This document shows positions 62,761 to 64,000 of a stretch of DNA of 64,000 bases, one piece after another. The stretch spans positions 5,460,501 to 5,524,500 of the forward strand of contig NZ_CP047242.1 of assembly GCF_009856605.1 (NCBI RefSeq), in the 5' to 3' direction. The stretch's first letter is position 1. Each line of letters opens with the position of its first letter. Made by a program: the position numbers and the translations under genes. Origin of the DNA: Trichormus variabilis 0441 (lineage in GTDB: Bacteria > Cyanobacteriota > Cyanobacteriia > Cyanobacteriales > Nostocaceae). The notes under the pieces were generated by a model, which was given only the letters and a program-made list of their open reading frames with translations, did not search any database and had not been told where the DNA came from.

Positions 62761-63141
62761 GATTAAGTGTTGCTAATTGCCAGGGGTAGTCTAATTGATA
62801 CTTGCCTTTTTGTCAAAAACTTAAATTTTCATATTGTCTTTATGAAAACAATATCGGTTCTGACCTATTTATTAACTGTCAAATTCATATTACCTTCAAG
62901 ATTCCTCATCTTTAGACAGAATTTTATCTAATTACAATTTTATTTCACATTTCTTTTAAATTGCTGGGTAAAATTCTTCAAAATAGTCAATATTTTTACT
63001 TATTGATGTTATGCAGTAAAGTACTAATTTGTGCATATATGCTTTTCACGAAAGTCTAGTATTTATATCCTGTTTTTCAATCTTAATTACTCACAGAATT
63101 AAGTAGTGTTTACTAATGAGACAAAAGCAGAGTTCAAAATT
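62761..63141. other. AT-rich divergent region between anmK and the PEP-CTERM gene
   Basis: About 380 bases with no coding frame of note. ATATTGT (62831-62837) and ACAATAT (62848-62854) form a 7-base inverted repeat, and overlapping TTTTCAT (62826-62832) and ATGAAAA (62842-62848) form another. They might be a regulatory site. The block AGTACTAATTTGTGCA at 63020 closely resembles AGTACTAATTTTGTGCA at 49032 upstream of hisA. Confidence 0.4.
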
Positions 63142-63903
63142 ATGATTCTTAAAAAACTTGTTTGTGCCACATTACTCTCGACATCAGCAATCACTTCATT
63201 CATCTATGCTGGCTCTGCTCATGCTATTGGCTTCAAGGTAGAAACAGGTGTTGCTGGTCCTAATGGTGTTACCAATCAAGGTGCTTATTCTCAGTTTTGG
63301 CAAGATTCAGGTGTAACAACTATTGATTTCAACAATGGTGTAGCACCAACCACAGGTTTTGCTAAATATTCATTTGAAAATGGCGGAAGTAGTAGTGTAA
63401 GAAAAGACCAATGGGCCCCAGCAGGGCCAAACGGAGAAGTAAATGATACAAGCTACTTGGCTGTTTTCAATGGTGATAAAGTGACCATTAACTTAGATAG
63501 CTATCTAAATTATTTTGGTATTGACTGGGGTGCGATCAGTAACAATAATACCTTCTCTTTTTATAATGGTGACACTCTGATAAAGTCTTTTACTACTCAA
63601 GATGTTAATACCGTAGCTCCTATTAGTGCTGCACAGCACGGTGGAGAACGTAATGGCTACCTTCATTTCTATGCTGAAAGCCGTAATGATCTTTTCAACA
63701 AGATTGTCATCTCTCAAGCTAGTACTGATGGTGGTGGGTTTGAAAGTGACAACCACTCTTTTAAGATTGGAAATGGCAGATTTAAAGGTTTTGATCCCCA
63801 ATCTGTTCCTGAACCTGGTATGACTTTAGGGATGCTAGCTGTTGGTGGTTTGTTCTTACGTCAACACAAAAAGCAAAAATTGCAAAGTGCTAGCAAATCT
63901 TAA
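63142..63903 (+). CDS. Secreted PEP-CTERM sorting-domain protein
   Basis: A 253-residue exported protein. A signal peptide (residues about 1-28, ending SAHA) precedes a beta-rich domain of unknown function (WQDSGVTTIDFNNG, YLNYFGIDWGAISNNNTFSFYNGDTLI). At the end is a PEP-CTERM tripartite tail: VPEPGMTLG motif, hydrophobic stretch MLAVGGLFL, then basic RQHKKQK. In cyanobacteria the PEP-CTERM signal is processed by exosortase. No exosortase gene is visible in the window. ATG at 63142 gives the normal signal peptide, and a GTG 36 bases earlier is less likely. Confidence 0.85.
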   Translation: MILKKLVCATLLSTSAITSFIYAGSAHAIGFKVETGVAGPNGVTNQGAYSQFWQDSGVTTIDFNNGVAPTTGFAKYSFENGGSSSVRKDQWAPAGPNGEVNDTSYLAVFNGDKVTINLDSYLNYFGIDWGAISNNNTFSFYNGDTLIKSFTTQDVNTVAPISAAQHGGERNGYLHFYAESRNDLFNKIVISQASTDGGGFESDNHSFKIGNGRFKGFDPQSVPEPGMTLGMLAVGGLFLRQHKKQKLQSASKS

Positions 63904-64000
63904 TCTGATTTGAGTCCGAGAATTGGTAATTTTGAAGTAACTAAATAGAGATTATTTTTTCTCCATGATGCTTTTACAGTGTCTGGAGATAATTTTTATT

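Noticed and set aside
1..64000. CRISPR arrays, tRNA or rRNA genes, prophage or integrase genes
   Set aside because: Looked for by eye. No repeat-spacer pattern, no cloverleaf-like block with a T-loop signature, and no integrase or phage structural genes were found. A covariance-model scan would be the decisive check.

Overview
The window looks like chromosomal DNA of a filamentous, heterocyst-forming cyanobacterium of the Nostoc/Anabaena group. Evidence: frequent GCGATCGC (HIP1) octamers, short tandem heptamer repeats between genes (TTGACTA, AATGACT, TCAGTAG types), chlorophyll synthase ChlG, phycobilisome-degradation protein NblA, a cytochrome b6f Rieske protein, and an adjacent pair of coiled-coil proteins that I recognise from memory as the Anabaena ZicK/ZacK type. 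No tRNA, rRNA, CRISPR array, prophage or intact insertion sequence was seen.

Layout. 0-8.5 kb: 5' part of an ATP adenylyltransferase gene (cut by the window edge), a probable 34-residue membrane peptide, cysH, an SbcD-like nuclease, a chlorophyll-type MFS transporter, an inositol-phosphatase family enzyme, two tandem paralogues of unknown function and a zinc alcohol dehydrogenase. 8.2-11.2 kb: a minus-strand group with a small Cys-rich membrane protein, an SDR, a 6-oxocamphor-hydrolase-like beta-diketone hydrolase and a DNR/FNR-type regulator. A perfect TTGAT-N4-ATCAA site lies upstream of the hydrolase. 11.2-15.1 kb: chlG, a Get3/ArsA-like ATPase with an atypical P-loop, a small DUF2862 protein, a Uma2-family gene and a truncated Uma2 remnant.

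15.3-33.1 kb: a long plus-strand surface-polysaccharide (O-antigen-like) locus. It holds an ABC-2 permease and ATPase (Wzm/Wzt type), at least six glycosyltransferase genes, a GtrA-GT2 fusion, two nucleotide-sugar epimerase-like SDRs, rfbC-rfbD-rfbA for dTDP-rhamnose (no rfbB in the window), a methyltransferase and a multi-span membrane protein. Tight spacing and overlaps suggest co-transcribed blocks. The sugar would be activated and polymerised in the cytoplasm and exported by the ABC pair.

33-45 kb: a minus-strand stretch with pcrA, a hybrid-free sensor kinase, a DUF3318 protein, an SLH/OprB porin, an NtcA-like CRP-family regulator, and the phosphate-sensing set phoU-sphS-sphR. 45-50 kb: zicK/zacK-like genes, hisA and two small chloroplast-conserved membrane proteins (DUF3593, Ycf49/DUF2499). 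50-64 kb: csaB-like pyruvyl transferase, a thioredoxin-reductase-like flavoprotein, petC divergent from a sulfide:quinone-reductase-like gene, an ABC1/UbiB kinase followed by a PP2C phosphatase, nblA, a Ser/Thr kinase, anmK and a PEP-CTERM secreted protein.

Most genes are ordinary core cyanobacterial genes. The least explained parts are the DNR-like/beta-diketone hydrolase locus, the 5.7-7.2 kb paralogue pair, the flavoprotein that seems to lack the NADPH motifs, the variant P-loop ATPase, and several small ORFs and palindromes in the intergenic regions.
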